From Dermatemys mawii (Eukaryota > Chordata > Testudines > Dermatemydidae), in contig ML677348.1 of NCBI GenBank assembly GCA_007922305.1, forward strand, positions 15,577,442 through 15,641,441: a DNA stretch of 64,000 bases, in the 5' to 3' direction. Shown one piece after another: positions 45,381 through 56,590 of the stretch. Numbering within the stretch: position 1 is the first letter of the stretch; every line of letters starts with the position of its first letter. The position numbers were made by a program, and so were the translations under genes. The notes under the pieces are model-generated. The model searched no databases. It worked only from the letters and a program-made list of their open reading frames with translations, and had not been told where the DNA came from.

Positions 45381-46135
45381 ACATTTTCAGTTTTGCATCA
45401 GAATGAAAACTTTGACTTTAAAAAGACAATTTTTTATTTTGAATCAAACATTCATTTTTTTGAGTATTTTCATCACTCCTTTGCTTGGGAGAGGGGCAGT
45501 AGGGAAAATGGGAGAGAATCACTTATTGTAGAATCACCTCAAGTGTGTTTTTTTCATTTTGACAATCAAAATATTTCAAAAATCTTTATTATTCAAAAAA
45601 GCTATAAGCCATGGGAAGATCATTTTTTTTAAACAATCCAATCAGTTCTACTTTAAAATATTTTTTACTGTTCTCAAATACTTTATAATCCTGCACTGAG
45701 GGACCATACAACAGCTATTGCATCTCTCCACAGACACCTCTCATGCCATGGAAAATTATAGCACTCAGATAAAGACTTGTTTGTTTGTTTGTTTTATTTA
45801 GTTTTAATTAAATATCAGGACTTCCCCTCTGGAGGAAGTAAAGGCATTGCTGGTGGTGGTTCCTAGGCAAGTGTAATGTTCTACAAAAGAGCAAAACAGA
45901 AGCCAAAAATCAAGTCAGTTCCTTATAATAAAAAGCCATCAGTTACATACTGGTCTCTTTACTTCCTGTAGTGGAATCTACTTTTATTGCACCCTGGTTA
46001 TTGTCTTAAGTAGAAAAGACAGGCCCATATCTCTTATAAAACCCACCTAAAACATCTTTATGTTCCTGAGACAGTTACACAGAGCTTTCATTTCTTTCCA
46101 CCCTCCCCAAGTTTTCATAATATGTTTCTGAAATA

Positions 46136-46502
46136 CTGTAGTAGCTCAGAGTTATGAACACCAGAGTTACGAACTGCCTGGTCAACCACACACCTCATTT
46201 GGAACCAGAAGTATACAATTAGGCAGTAGCAGAGACCCACCCCCGTATCCCAGAAGCAAATGCAGTACAGTACTGTGCTAAATGTAAATTACTAAAAAAT
46301 AAAGGGAAAGTAGCATTTTTCTTCTGCACAGGAAAGTTACTTAGTAAAGAAAGAAATTTCATATTTTTAAAATGTTCGTATTAAGTCAATGTTCAGTTGT
46401 AAGCTTGTGAAAGAACCATAACATTTTGGTCAGAGTTACGAATATTTCAGAGTTACGAACAACCTCCATTCCTGAGGTGTTCATAACTTTGAGATTCTAC
46501 TG
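46136..46502. mobile_element. Tigger-like MITE, copy 2
   Basis: A 367-bp relative of 3408-3818. It is flanked by TA (46134-46135 and 46503-46504). Left end CTGTAGTAGCTCAGAG, right end reverse-complemented CAGTAGAATCTCAAAG. Shared interior: ACACACCTCATTTGGAACCA, GCATTTTTCTTCTGCACAGG and CAGAGTTACGAATATTTCAG. Noncoding. Confidence 0.75.
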
Positions 46503-46867
46503 TAAAAGGAAAGGAGATAAGCTCACTGCAGTTGTGAGTGAAGGAATGAAACTTTGTTCTTGTCCATTCAAATCTCAGCATGAACAAAAATCTGCTCTGT
46601 GGTGAATGAAAGCCCAAATCCATGGAGGGCTCCTTTGGCTCAACTGAGTCTGAATTGTGAGGAAAACCAAGGAGCAGGTTAGATGCTTTAAATGAAGAGC
46701 ACAAGCACGTAAACCACACTGATGTATCATATGGCTGAAGCAGTGAAGATCTGTGGACTGGATATTCAACTGGCAAATCAGTGACAACATATGTCAGCTG
46801 AGCATTGGGCTCACTTGTACATCAGCATAAGGCCACACTAATCTAGAATCTAGGCCTGCAGAGTTAC

Positions 46868-47655
46868 TAAGTAGCTGACACCTCTAGTCTGCCACCTAAC
46901 AGCAGCTGTAACCAGCTTGTGCTCCACTTCCCATGATCAGCTGTTGGCACAGACCATGGGAAGTTCAGCCTCAAGGGTTTGACAGACAGCAGCCACATGG
47001 TTTCTGATTGGCTCCTGGCCCTATATAAACCGAAGGGGTGTTCCAGTCTATGTCTAGGCAATAATGTAGATCTTCTACAGCTGATATGAGTTCTTCTGGT
47101 GCTGAATGTGGCTTGATCTAGACCAGAGATGACCAGCCTGTGGCTCCAGAGACACATGCAGCTCTTCAGAAGTTAGTATGCGGCTCCTTGTATAGGCACC
47201 GACTCTGAGGCTTGAGCTAAAGGTGCCAACTTTCCAGTGTGCCAGGGGGTGCTCACTACTCAACCCCTGGCTCTGCCACATTCCCTGTCCCTACTCCACC
47301 CCTTCCTACACCCTCCCCAGAGCCTGCCATGTCCTTGCTCCTCCCTCCCTCCCCCCGTCCCCCCAAGCCTCCTGCCTGCCACAAAACAGCTGATTGGGAG
47401 GTATGAGGAGGGACGGGGAGCTGACGGGGGGGCTGCTGATGTATTGCTGTGACTCTTTGGCAATGTACATTGGTAAATTCTGGCTCCTTCTCCAGCTCAG
47501 GTTGGCCACCCTGATCTAGACTTTGCCTCCTGATTTGGACTCTGACCATAGGTATTGGCCCTCTTCTGGAACCCAACTATGAATTTCTCTGTTACTCAGG
47601 TTGCCCCTGATCCGACTCTTGGCTCTGACTGCCCTTGTTGGGGTACTGACAATTA
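46868..47655 (+). repeat. LTR-like repeat, family B, copy 2 (interrupted)
   Basis: 46868-47123 and 47522-47655 form one element split by the hAT MITE at 47124-47513. It has CTGATTGGCTCCTGGCCCTA then TATATAAACC (TATA near 47024) and a 3' stretch of TGGACTCTGACC-like phrases. Aligns with 21978-22375. Probably a solo LTR; ends approximate. Confidence 0.55.
47124..47513. mobile_element. 390-bp hAT MITE with perfect 8-bp target duplication
   Basis: Starts CAGAGATGACCAGCCTGTGG and ends AGGTTGGCCACCCTG (reverse complement CAGGGTGGCCAACCT). Flanked by ATCTAGAC at 47116-47123 and 47514-47521, identical. The core is C/T-rich (47270-47370). The 106-codon minus frame and its overlapping short frames are low-complexity artefacts. 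It inserted into LTR family B copy 2, so it is younger than that LTR. Confidence 0.9.
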
Positions 47656-49825
47656 GTAATTGTCAAGAGTGGAAAACCAAGGCTTAATATCAATCATAAA
47701 TATACTTGTCACCATGAACATTACAAAGTAATCAAAAGCCCTTTCCAAAGGTCATAAGCCTTTCCATTGGTTTCAGATAGGATCAGGCCTCAATGCAGCT
47801 CTGTGTGGTTGCTCAGTAAGGGCTTTTGCAGTGCCATACACTTCTGCTAAGCTGAGGTCAGAAACAGCTTTCCTTTTAAGTGATGTCTGTTAAAAGTGGC
47901 ATGCACACTTTTTTCCCCTCTTCCTTGATTTATTAGTCTGTCTCTCTGAAATGGTTATTTCCACAGTTTTCTACCTTATATCAGGAATGTCAAATCTGAG
48001 CTTTTCCGCTTTGCCAAAGTCTTTCTTGCATGACTCTGGTGTGGACTGGGAGCGCTCTCAGGGCTTAATTGAATGGACAGGGTTGCCAATTCCTTGAGAG
48101 ACAGCTTTTTCTCCCAAATTTATGATTTACTAATATCTAGTTTTCTCGGACAAAAACTAGAGCTGTTTAGAAAAGGGGATACATTTAAAAAAAAACTTTA
48201 TTATTTTCTTATGTCAGAATTTTGAACTTAGATAACTCTAACCAGCTCTACCATGGTGTTTTAAACAATTTCCCTCTGTTAATCAGGTTTTACTTTCATG
48301 GTAGTTATGATGTCCTTGTCCTAACAATTCTCCAGATGCTTGATCCCCCAGTACTGAAATTTTGCTATCTTCTTCAATGACAGCAAGATCAAGCCTTAGC
48401 AACCTGTCCATGTTTTTCTGGGATAGAGAACACATGAATTTCTAACCATGAGAGAGAACAAAAGAAACTAATTTTTAAAAAAGTAAACTTTCAGCTACAA
48501 AACCCCACTTTTCCCCATTCAGATTGTCTTTACAATAATTTACCACATGTCTCAGTTCTCTATAGCAGATGATGCATTGTTTGATTTTTCTTCCCTTTTG
48601 AAATGCTCCTACTTGCACCAAGTCTTCAGCAAATGTTCACTGTATTATGTAAATACTTAGAACTGGTGGGAAGCCATAAGAAATGTTGATAGTGTTCATC
48701 TGCTTCCTTAGCAGACACAAATTACAGGCTATAAACAAAGGCAGAATCAAAATCTTATTTATTTATTTATTTTTTAAAATTCATTATCCGCTAAAACTCT
48801 GAGGGAACAATGCGTACATTGAATAGCTTGTTGTGCAAGATGAAGCAAACAATAAGATCATTGCACAAGCAACTAAAACCTACATTTGGGGTCAGTTTCT
48901 AACAGGTGAATAATCTGGAAAGAAACTATTTTGGATTGGTTTAATAAGTGAAATACACATCAACAATATTCCACCAAGTTACTTAGGGCTGGGCTGTGCC
49001 TTAAAGGGACAGTGCAGAAATTGCACTGCCCCAAGAGTAGCTTCAGAAAGAAAAGTGAGTCCCTCATAAAACCCCACCCTGTTTCCTCTCTCAGATGGGA
49101 AGAAAGTACTCTACTGCAGCATTTCAAAAGGTGTAGCTTATTTCCCTCTGTGACTAGCCCAATGGGGGGGATATCCAGATTACAGCCTCTGTGGTCTGCA
49201 AAGGACCTGATCCAAGATCCAGTTAGCCCTCGATGCCCACTGGCTGGGTTACATTTAGGATTGACAGGATTAGGATTTATTGGTAAATGTTGGTAAACCT
49301 TAATTTCACCGTAGACACAAATGGATAAGAAAATATGGTGCTTGAGAACTTGTTTGATGTAAGGCTATTTACTTTGTATACTCGGACATGTGATGCTGAC
49401 AATTTGTTTTAATAGTGATAAAGCTTTAACTTTTTTGAATCTCTATATCAACTGTCATTAAATAATCGTTGCCTGAGCCCTCATGGATTTCCTGCAAGTG
49501 TAAATAAAAATCCAAAAAAAGTCTGTAAGAAGACTTTCCACCATGACTATTAAATACAAAGGTTGTTAATTATATTAAATTGTAATATCTAAATATTAGA
49601 TGTTTTTCCTGTTTCGCCTTGTCCATGCAATTCAACTTTCTTTGTTCCATCTTTGACCATTGTGTTCTCTTCATGGCTGTCTTTTTCTGTACCCAACTCT
49701 TTATCTGTCTCTATAAAATGGTTTGTGATGCTTTTTATGATTCAGTGCTGCAGGATCGTTATGGTGATTTGTGACATTCTCAGGGAGATTAGAGAGCCTA
49801 CAAAAACAGAATACCCCATATAAAA
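47656..49825. other. spacer, nothing recognised
   Basis: Mostly A/T-rich sequence. One 94-codon frame (49012-49296) carries no known motif. Simple TTTA repeats near 48760-48780. Confidence 0.5.
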
Positions 49826-51079
49826 TAGAGAAAAGTGATCAGGAACAGTCAGCATGGATTCACTAAGGGCAAATCATGCCTGAGTAACCTAATTGCTTTT
49901 TATGATGAGATAACTGGCTCTGTGGATGAGGGGAAAGCAGTGGATGTGTTGTTCCTTGATTTTTAGCAAAGCTTTTGATATGGCCTCCCACAGTATTCTT
50001 GCCAGCAAGTTAAAGAAATATGGGCTGGATGAATGCACTATAAGGTGGATAGAAAACTGGCTAGATCATCAGGCTCAGTGGGTAGTGATCAATGGCTGCA
50101 TGTCTAGCTGGCAGCCAGTGTCCAGTGGAGTGCCCCAGGGTTGGTCCTGGGGCCGGTTTTGTTCAATATCTTCATTAAGGATAGGGATGATGGTGTGGAC
50201 TGCACCCTCAGCAAGTTTTCAGATGACACTAAACTGGGAGGAGTGGTAGATAGGTTACAGAGGAACCTAGACAAATTAGAGGATTGGGCCAAAAGAAATC
50301 TGATGAGGTTCAACAAGGACAAGTGCAGAGTTCTGCACTTAAGACAGAAAAATCCATGTATTGCTACAGACTAGGGACCGACTGGCTAGGCAGCAGTTCT
50401 GCAGAAAAGGACCTAGGGGTTACAGTGGATGAGAAGCTGGATATGAGTCAACAGTGTGCCCTTGTTGCCAACAAGGATAACAGCATTTTGGGTTGTATAA
50501 GTAGGGGCATTTTCAGCAGACCGAGGGATATGATCATTCTCCTCTATTTGGCATCGGTGAGGCCACATCTGGCCAAGTCCAGGTTTGGGCCCCACACTAC
50601 AAGATGGAGATGGATAATTTGGAAAGAGTCCACTGGAGGGCAGTACAAATGATTAGGGAGCTGGAACACATGATTTACGAGGAGAGGCTGAGGGAACTAG
50701 GATTGTTTAGTCTGAAGAAGAGAAGAATGAGGGGGGATTTGATAGCTGCTTTCAACTCTCTGAAAGGAGGTTCCAAAGAGGATGGACCTAGATTGTTGTC
50801 AGTGGTAGCAGATGACAGAACATGGAGTAATGGTCTCAAGTTGCAGTGGGGGAGGTTTAGGTTGGATATTAGGAAAAACTTTCACTAGGAGAGTGGTGAA
50901 GCACTGGAATGGTTTACCTAAGGAGGTGGTGGCATCTCCTTCCTTAGAAATTTTTAAGGTCAGGCGTGAAAAAGCCTTGGCTGGGATGATTTAGTTGGCT
51001 TTAGTCCTGCTTTGAGTAGGGGGTTGGACTAGATGACCTCCTCAGGTCTCTTCCAACCTTGAGATTCTATGATTCTATT
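49826..51079 (+). mobile_element. CR1-type LINE, 5'-truncated, 3' end complete
   Basis: Begins within the reverse transcriptase ([20 protein letters not shown] near 49853) and runs to the 3' tail. Recognisable in order: GVPQGWSWG or [15 protein letters not shown] near 50140, the catalytic-loop remnant [10 protein letters not shown] (consensus FADD) near 50212, [17 protein letters not shown] near 50295, and GLFSLKKRRMRGDLIAAFNS near 50700. Five overlapping plus-strand frames between 49926 and 50994 show at least three frameshifts. It ends TAGATGACCTCCTCAGGTCT then ATTCTATGATTCTATTA, the standard CR1 tail. Start at 49826 reflects ordinary 5' truncation during target-primed reverse transcription. 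Confidence 0.9.
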
Positions 51080-51134
51080 ATTTCAGTTATCTCCATATTG
51101 GCTAGGTTCATGTCACCTCAGGGTAGGATGCAGG

Positions 51135-53455
51135 GATAACATTTCTAGACAGCATTAATGATTAGCTCTTGGTGCAGCTAGTCTTGGAACCTACAAAGAG
51201 ATAGGCAATTCTTGGTTCACTCCTAAGTGGAGCACAGAATCTAGTCAAAGAGGTGAATAAAGATGAACTGATAAGTGATAGTGACCATAATGTAATTAAA
51301 TTTAAACTTCCTGGTAGGGGGACTATACCAAAGAAATCCACCATAGCAGCATTTAACTCCAAAAAGGGAAACTGAGGGTTCCTTCAAAAATGAGGAAGCT
51401 AGTTCAGCAGAAATTAAAAGGAACAGTCGCAAGAGTGAAATACTTCCAAGGTGCATGGAAACTGCTTTAAATACCATACCAGAGGCTCCGATTTGGTGTA
51501 TACCCCAAATAAAACAAAGAGGATCAAAAAAGCCTCCATAAAGTAAGAGGCTTTTAAAGGCAAAAACACTGCCTTTAAAAATTGGAAGTCAAATCTTAAG
51601 GAAAATAGGTCATAAACTCTGGCAAATCAAGTGTAAAAATAACCATTTGAAGAGCAACTAGCATAAGATTAATTAAACAGCAACCATTTTTTTTGAGTAC
51701 ATCAGGAATAGGAGCCAGCCAACCAATGAGTGGGTCACTGGACTATCAAAATGTTAAAGGAGCACTCAAGGAAGACAAGGCTGTTTCAGAGAAGCTAAAG
51801 GAATTCTTTGCATTGGTCTTCACTGAAGAGGCTATGGGGGAGATCCCTACCCCTGAGCCATTCTTTTTAGATGACAAATCTGAGGAAGTGTCTCAGACTG
51901 AGGTGTCAATAGAGGTGGTTTGGAACAAATTAAACAGTATTAAGTCACCAGATAGTATTCACCCAAGCATTCTGAAGAAACTCAGATGTGAAACTGGAGA
52001 ACTACTAACTGCTATGTAACCATCACTTAAATTGGTCTCTATATTAGATGACTGGAGAATAGCTAATGTAACACTTTTTTTTCAAAAGGGCCCAGAGGCA
52101 ATTCTGGTACTTATGAGCCATTAAGCCTAACTTCAGTACAAGGAAAATCAGTTGAAACTATAGTAAAGAACAGAATTGTCACACATAGGTGGACGTGATA
52201 TGTTGGGAAAGAGTCAATGTGGTTTCTGTAAAGGAAAAGTATTCCTCACCAATCTATTAGAATTATTTGATGGTGTCAAAAAGCATGTGGAGAAGGGTGA
52301 TCCAGTGCATATAGGGTATGTGGGCTTCCAGAAAGTCTTTGACAAGGTCCCTCACCAAGGGTTCTGTGCAGAGTAAGCAATCGTGGGACAAAAGGGAAGG
52401 TCCTCTATGGCTCAGTAACTGGCTAAAAAAATAGGAAGTAAGGGTGGGAACAAATGGTCAGTTTTCACAGTAGAGAGAGGTAGATAGTGGTGATCCCCAC
52501 CATATTTTTATATATCTGGAAAAGGGACTAAACCAGGGATCAGCAACCTTGGCTGGAGTCCTACATAGAAGCTTTAGGACCTGTATGCAAAGCAATGGGT
52601 TCTTGTATATCATAAGACCCACCATACTGCATGCCAAGGCTGCCAATCCCTGGACTAAACAATGAGGAGGCAAAGATTTTTGAGTCATCATGGATAGTTG
52701 TCTGAAAACAACTGCTCACTGTGTGGAGGCAAGAGAAAAATGCTAGCTCAAAGTTAGGAATCAGTAAGAAAGAGATATAAGGGAAAATATCATAATGGCA
52801 CTATATAAATCCACAGTACACCCACACCTTAAATACTGTGTGAGCTCAGGCCACCATCTGAAAAAAAGATATATTAGAATTGGACAAAACACAGACGGGA
52901 AATAAAAATGATAGGTATATGGAACAGCTTCCATATGAGGTGAGGTTAAAAAGACTGACTGTTCAGTTTACAAAAGAGATGACTAAAGAGGAATGATTGT
53001 CTCCACAACATTCATGATTTTATAGACTGTTATTTACCCCTTCATATAACATAAGAACTGGGGATAACCTGATGAAATTAATAGACAGGTTTTAAACAAG
53101 CAAAGAAGTACTTCACACAACACACAGTCAGTCTGTGGAATTCATTGCTGGGGAAGTTGTGAAGTTCCAAAAGTATAACTGGTTTTAAAAATAATTAGAT
53201 AAGGTCATGGAGGATAGGTTCATTAATGGCTATTAGCCAAGTTGGTCAGGGAGTCAACTCTATGTTCTGGGTGTCTCTGAACCTCTGACTGCTAGAAGCT
53301 GGGGCTGGATGATGGGATGCATTGCTCAGTAAATTTCCTGTTCTGTTCATTCTTTCTGAAGCATCTGGCATTGGCCATTGTCAGGAGACAGGATACAAGA
53401 GATAGATAGGCCATTGGTCTGACCCACTATGGTGGGTCTTATGATATATAAGAAC
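51135..53455 (+). mobile_element. CR1/L3-type LINE, 5'-truncated, interrupted by a hAT MITE
   Basis: The 108-codon frame at 51693-52019 reads KEFFALVFTEEAMGEIPTPE and SIEVVWNKLNSIKSPDSIHP, the region before RT in CR1/L3-type elements. Then DDWRIANVTLFFQKG follows near 52050, GKSQCGFCKGKVFLTNLLEL near 52210 and VGFQKVFDKVPHQG near 52320. After the MITE at 52534-52652 it continues with decayed RT and 3' sequence to a tail with GGCATTGGCCATTGTCAGGA and GGTCTGACCCACTATGG. This tail differs from the copy at 49826, so it is another subfamily. Many stops; non-functional. Confidence 0.8.
52534..52652. mobile_element. 119-bp hAT MITE with perfect 8-bp target duplication
   Basis: Ends CAGGGATCAGCAACCTTGGC and, reverse-complemented, CAGGGATTGGCAGCCTTGGC. 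Flanked by GACTAAAC at 52526-52533 and 52653-52660, identical. It interrupts the LINE at 51135-53455 and is therefore younger. Its interior (52583-52628) is an inverted near-copy of 53427-53472. Confidence 0.9.
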
Positions 53456-53961
53456 CCGTTGCTTTGCATTCTGTAATAAATACAAATTAATGTCATCATC
53501 AAAGCTGCTTTCTTGTGGTTACTCACTCAGAGCCAGCTGCTGCAATCCTTACTCAGATAAAATTCTCCTTGATTTACAGGATTTGGATCTTGACAGAACT
53601 AGTAGGCTGGGTTTTTAAACACAATGAGACAGAAGTAAGTAGGACAGAGTGAAGAAGGATTTTTAGTAGACAGTAAGCCTTCCCATATTTGAGTCTTTTC
53701 TCCTGCTTTTCCCAATTCAGCTGCTTGTTTGTTGCCAGCCCCTTGTGCACATGGACACAACAAAGGAAGAAAATGCTTTTAACCTCTAACATAATTTTAA
53801 AGTATAATGCAATATAAATAGACATTTAGGCTCTAAACTTTTGAGGTTCTGAACACCTCCAGGAAGGCATTGAACAACCTCAATTCTGTTCCAGAAGGGA
53901 CCCTGACTCAACAAAGCATTAAGTATGTGAAGTGCTTTGAATTGCAGCGAGGATGAGGCAT
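53456..53961. other. spacer, nothing recognised
   Basis: Unique-looking sequence after the LINE tail. The first 20 bases match part of the MITE interior in inverted orientation. The 83-codon frame (53574-53825) has no motif. Confidence 0.5.
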
Positions 53962-54165
53962 CAGCAGGCAGTGTGATATGATAGGCCTCTGAATTTGAAG
54001 TTGGGGGGACTTTGACTCTACTACTGACTTACTTCGTGATCTTGGACAGGTCACTTCACTTCTGTTTCTTCCTTTGCCTGTCTTGTCTACTTATATTTGT
54101 AAGAACTTTATGCAATGCCTAGAACATATGGGGCCCTGATCTCAACTGGAGCATCTATGTGGTTG
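53962..54165 (+). repeat. MIR/CORE-SINE copy
   Basis: GCAGGCAGTGTGATATGATA, GACTTTGACTCTACTACTGA, CGTGATCTTGGACAGGTCAC and GAACTTTATGCAATGCCTAG follow the MIR layout from the tRNA-related head to the 3' part. Diverged. Confidence 0.65.
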
Positions 54166-55685
54166 TGTTGGAGTTGAGTGATAAGCATAAAAACAGAGGA
54201 AGCCCAGGCCTCCAGAAGAAATCCCTGGGAGGTGATGCTCTAACAACAGCATGAGGCCAACTTTGCAGGACCTGAGAAGGGTGAAGGGTCTGTGGAGGAG
54301 TGAGCCTGGGTAGAGCAAAGAGTTATGTTTATTTGATTTTAGCTTTTTGAGCTCTTTGTTTACCTCAGAAAGTGTCGGACTAAACGTGATTTGACTGGCG
54401 GGCTAAGTCACATGAACAGGCAGAAGACCTGAGGGCCAGACTGGCTATCAGCAGGGGGTTCTAGAGGAGAAGAGCCCGTTATACCACACCCAGCCACAAG
54501 AGGGTGTGCCAGTGAGTTCTCCCTTGTATAGTGTTACTGTAATAAATAAAAATAAATGATGCACAGGCAGATAAACAATATCATTGCTTTAATGGTGAGC
54601 ACATTACACAATTCCACTAACTGAATCTAATCAATAATACATGAAAAATGTGATTTGGTAGTAAAGTATTTGTGCATGTTTTATTACTGACATGCTGTAA
54701 ACCCATAATCTACAAAGCAAAACTGCTTTGCTACATCAGGAAAATACCATTTTTATGAGTTTCAGGAATCACTGACAGAGGGCCAGAGCAACATAGCCTG
54801 AAGTTACCAGATAAAAGCTTTATTCTCTACAAGTTAACAGCTAGTGTGTGCCTTTTAGTCACAGCCCGTAATAAGGGATTATAAACCCCTTCGAAGCTTC
54901 CTGGTACACAGGAGGAAAGCACTTATTAATATACCCCATTAAGTGATGTAGCCTACTTCTGCTCTCATATAGTGGCCCTGGTCTGTGGGCTAGTATTGAC
55001 AGATATGGGACCACACCCCTGCCTTCTCTCTACCCCACTGTGTTCCACTTGGGGTGTTATGCATCCCTAGGGGAGCAGAGATGGAGCAATCCCTGTTTCC
55101 CTCAGTACAGGGACTGGAATTCTTGTGCGTGCCCTCCCCTTTCACTATGTACTCATGAGAGTTAGGCAGAATCTAGCCCTAAAGAAGTAAGCAAATCCAG
55201 CAATATTTTCCACCCATTGCTGTTTGCTCATATTGGTGGTTAATCTGGTGAACCTGCTCTCTGCAAACAGTGCATGTTTATGATAACTTAAGTATTTATA
55301 TATAAAAATGACCACCGTGGAACAGATGTTCACATAACTCCCCCCCTCCCCCGCAGAGTCCTTTGAGAAATTGGTACCTCTAAAATATAACATGGCTGTA
55401 ACTTAAATTTTTGTGTGACTGAATAGCTGATCTCTCCTGTTAAAGGAACACCACTTATCCATAACTTTCAAGTCATCTTGGAACAGAGACCTTAAACTAT
55501 ATTGGAAAACTTTTGATTTTTGTGTGGCATCTGTTAACATGGCACAAATCCCTTTATCATTTTTCATATGGGAAAATAGAACATTTATCATGCTCTACTT
55601 GTGAACTTTTGGAGGGTCTGTTTTGCTATTGCATAATTCCATGATAGGTGCTTCATAAATACCTAAGAGGATTAAATTTTGTCAG
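54166..55685. other. spacer, nothing recognised
   Basis: Mostly A/T-rich. A short A/T run ATAAATAAAAATAAATGATG is near 54543. No gene supported. Confidence 0.5.
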
Positions 55686-55689
55686 TTTC

Positions 55690-56590
55690 ATGTTATGACA
55701 GATCTCTGTGAGGGCTGATGGAATGATTGATCAAGGTGATGTCATCAATCTTCAGTGGTACAATTTGGGAGTAGGGAGACATGCCAGAAGCAGAAAGTTC
55801 TCTGGGAGAGACTGCTAGAGTGTCCGGGGAGGAGGAGCAGTGGGAACCTGCTGAGAGACTGAGTTAGACAGAAACAGCGGGATACAGTCAGAAGAAGGGC
55901 AGGAGATGAGAGCTGCTAACAAATGTGTGTTTGGGACTTGAGGGAGGGCTGACGGCAGGAGAGCAACAAGAGGGGTGTGATGTCTGAAATCCCTTAGCTG
56001 GGGTCAGAGCTCTGAAGGCCAGGATGCAGTATGAGTTGCCTGCTGGCTTTCTATTGGAGAGCTAGAGCCAAGAGCAGGGGAGCAGCAGAGGGTCTTCTCT
56101 GCTGACATCTCCAGATCTGGCCCAGATGAACAGAGAGAGAGAGGGCGAAGGGGAGTGTTGGATGTGTCCCTGGTGAGAATGCTTTCAGCAGAAAGGCTGG
56201 GGGAATGTGGAGAATGAGGTTCCTGCTGGGAAGAGCAGGACTGCACTCCAGAAGGAAGGGCTGGGGTCACTGTCCCAGTCGAGAAATGGAGGAGGACTGA
56301 TAGAGTCTGGGTGTGAAGGAAGATATGTTATGGTACGTGTTATGTCAAAGGCAGAGAGGACACATGGGTGTTTTTTTTGTTTAATGACTACGTGCCCTGG
56401 AATGATAAATGGGCTATGCCTGGGCATTCAAGATTTGGACTATTTATGCTGTGGCTTTGATAAATGCAGCAAGAGCTTAAAGTGAAGTCCTTGGCTTACC
56501 TCAAGGGAAACTGAGGCAGGCACACTTGTCATGCCCTGGTCTGCTACAGGAGTGGGCTGAAGGAAGGGCTGCCCTATGACGGTGTCACCA
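55690..56590. repeat. purine-rich LTR-like sequence
   Basis: A GC- and purine-rich stretch (GGGGAGGAGGAGCAGTGGGA, AGAGCAACAAGAGGGGTGTG) ending near CGGTGTCACCAG. Composition and phrasing resemble retroviral LTR or leader sequence of reptiles. No TATA, target duplication or coding region was found, so the call is weak. Confidence 0.3.

Noticed and set aside
55690..56590. CpG island promoter of a gene
   Set aside because: The stretch is purine-rich rather than CpG-rich, and no downstream exon is visible.
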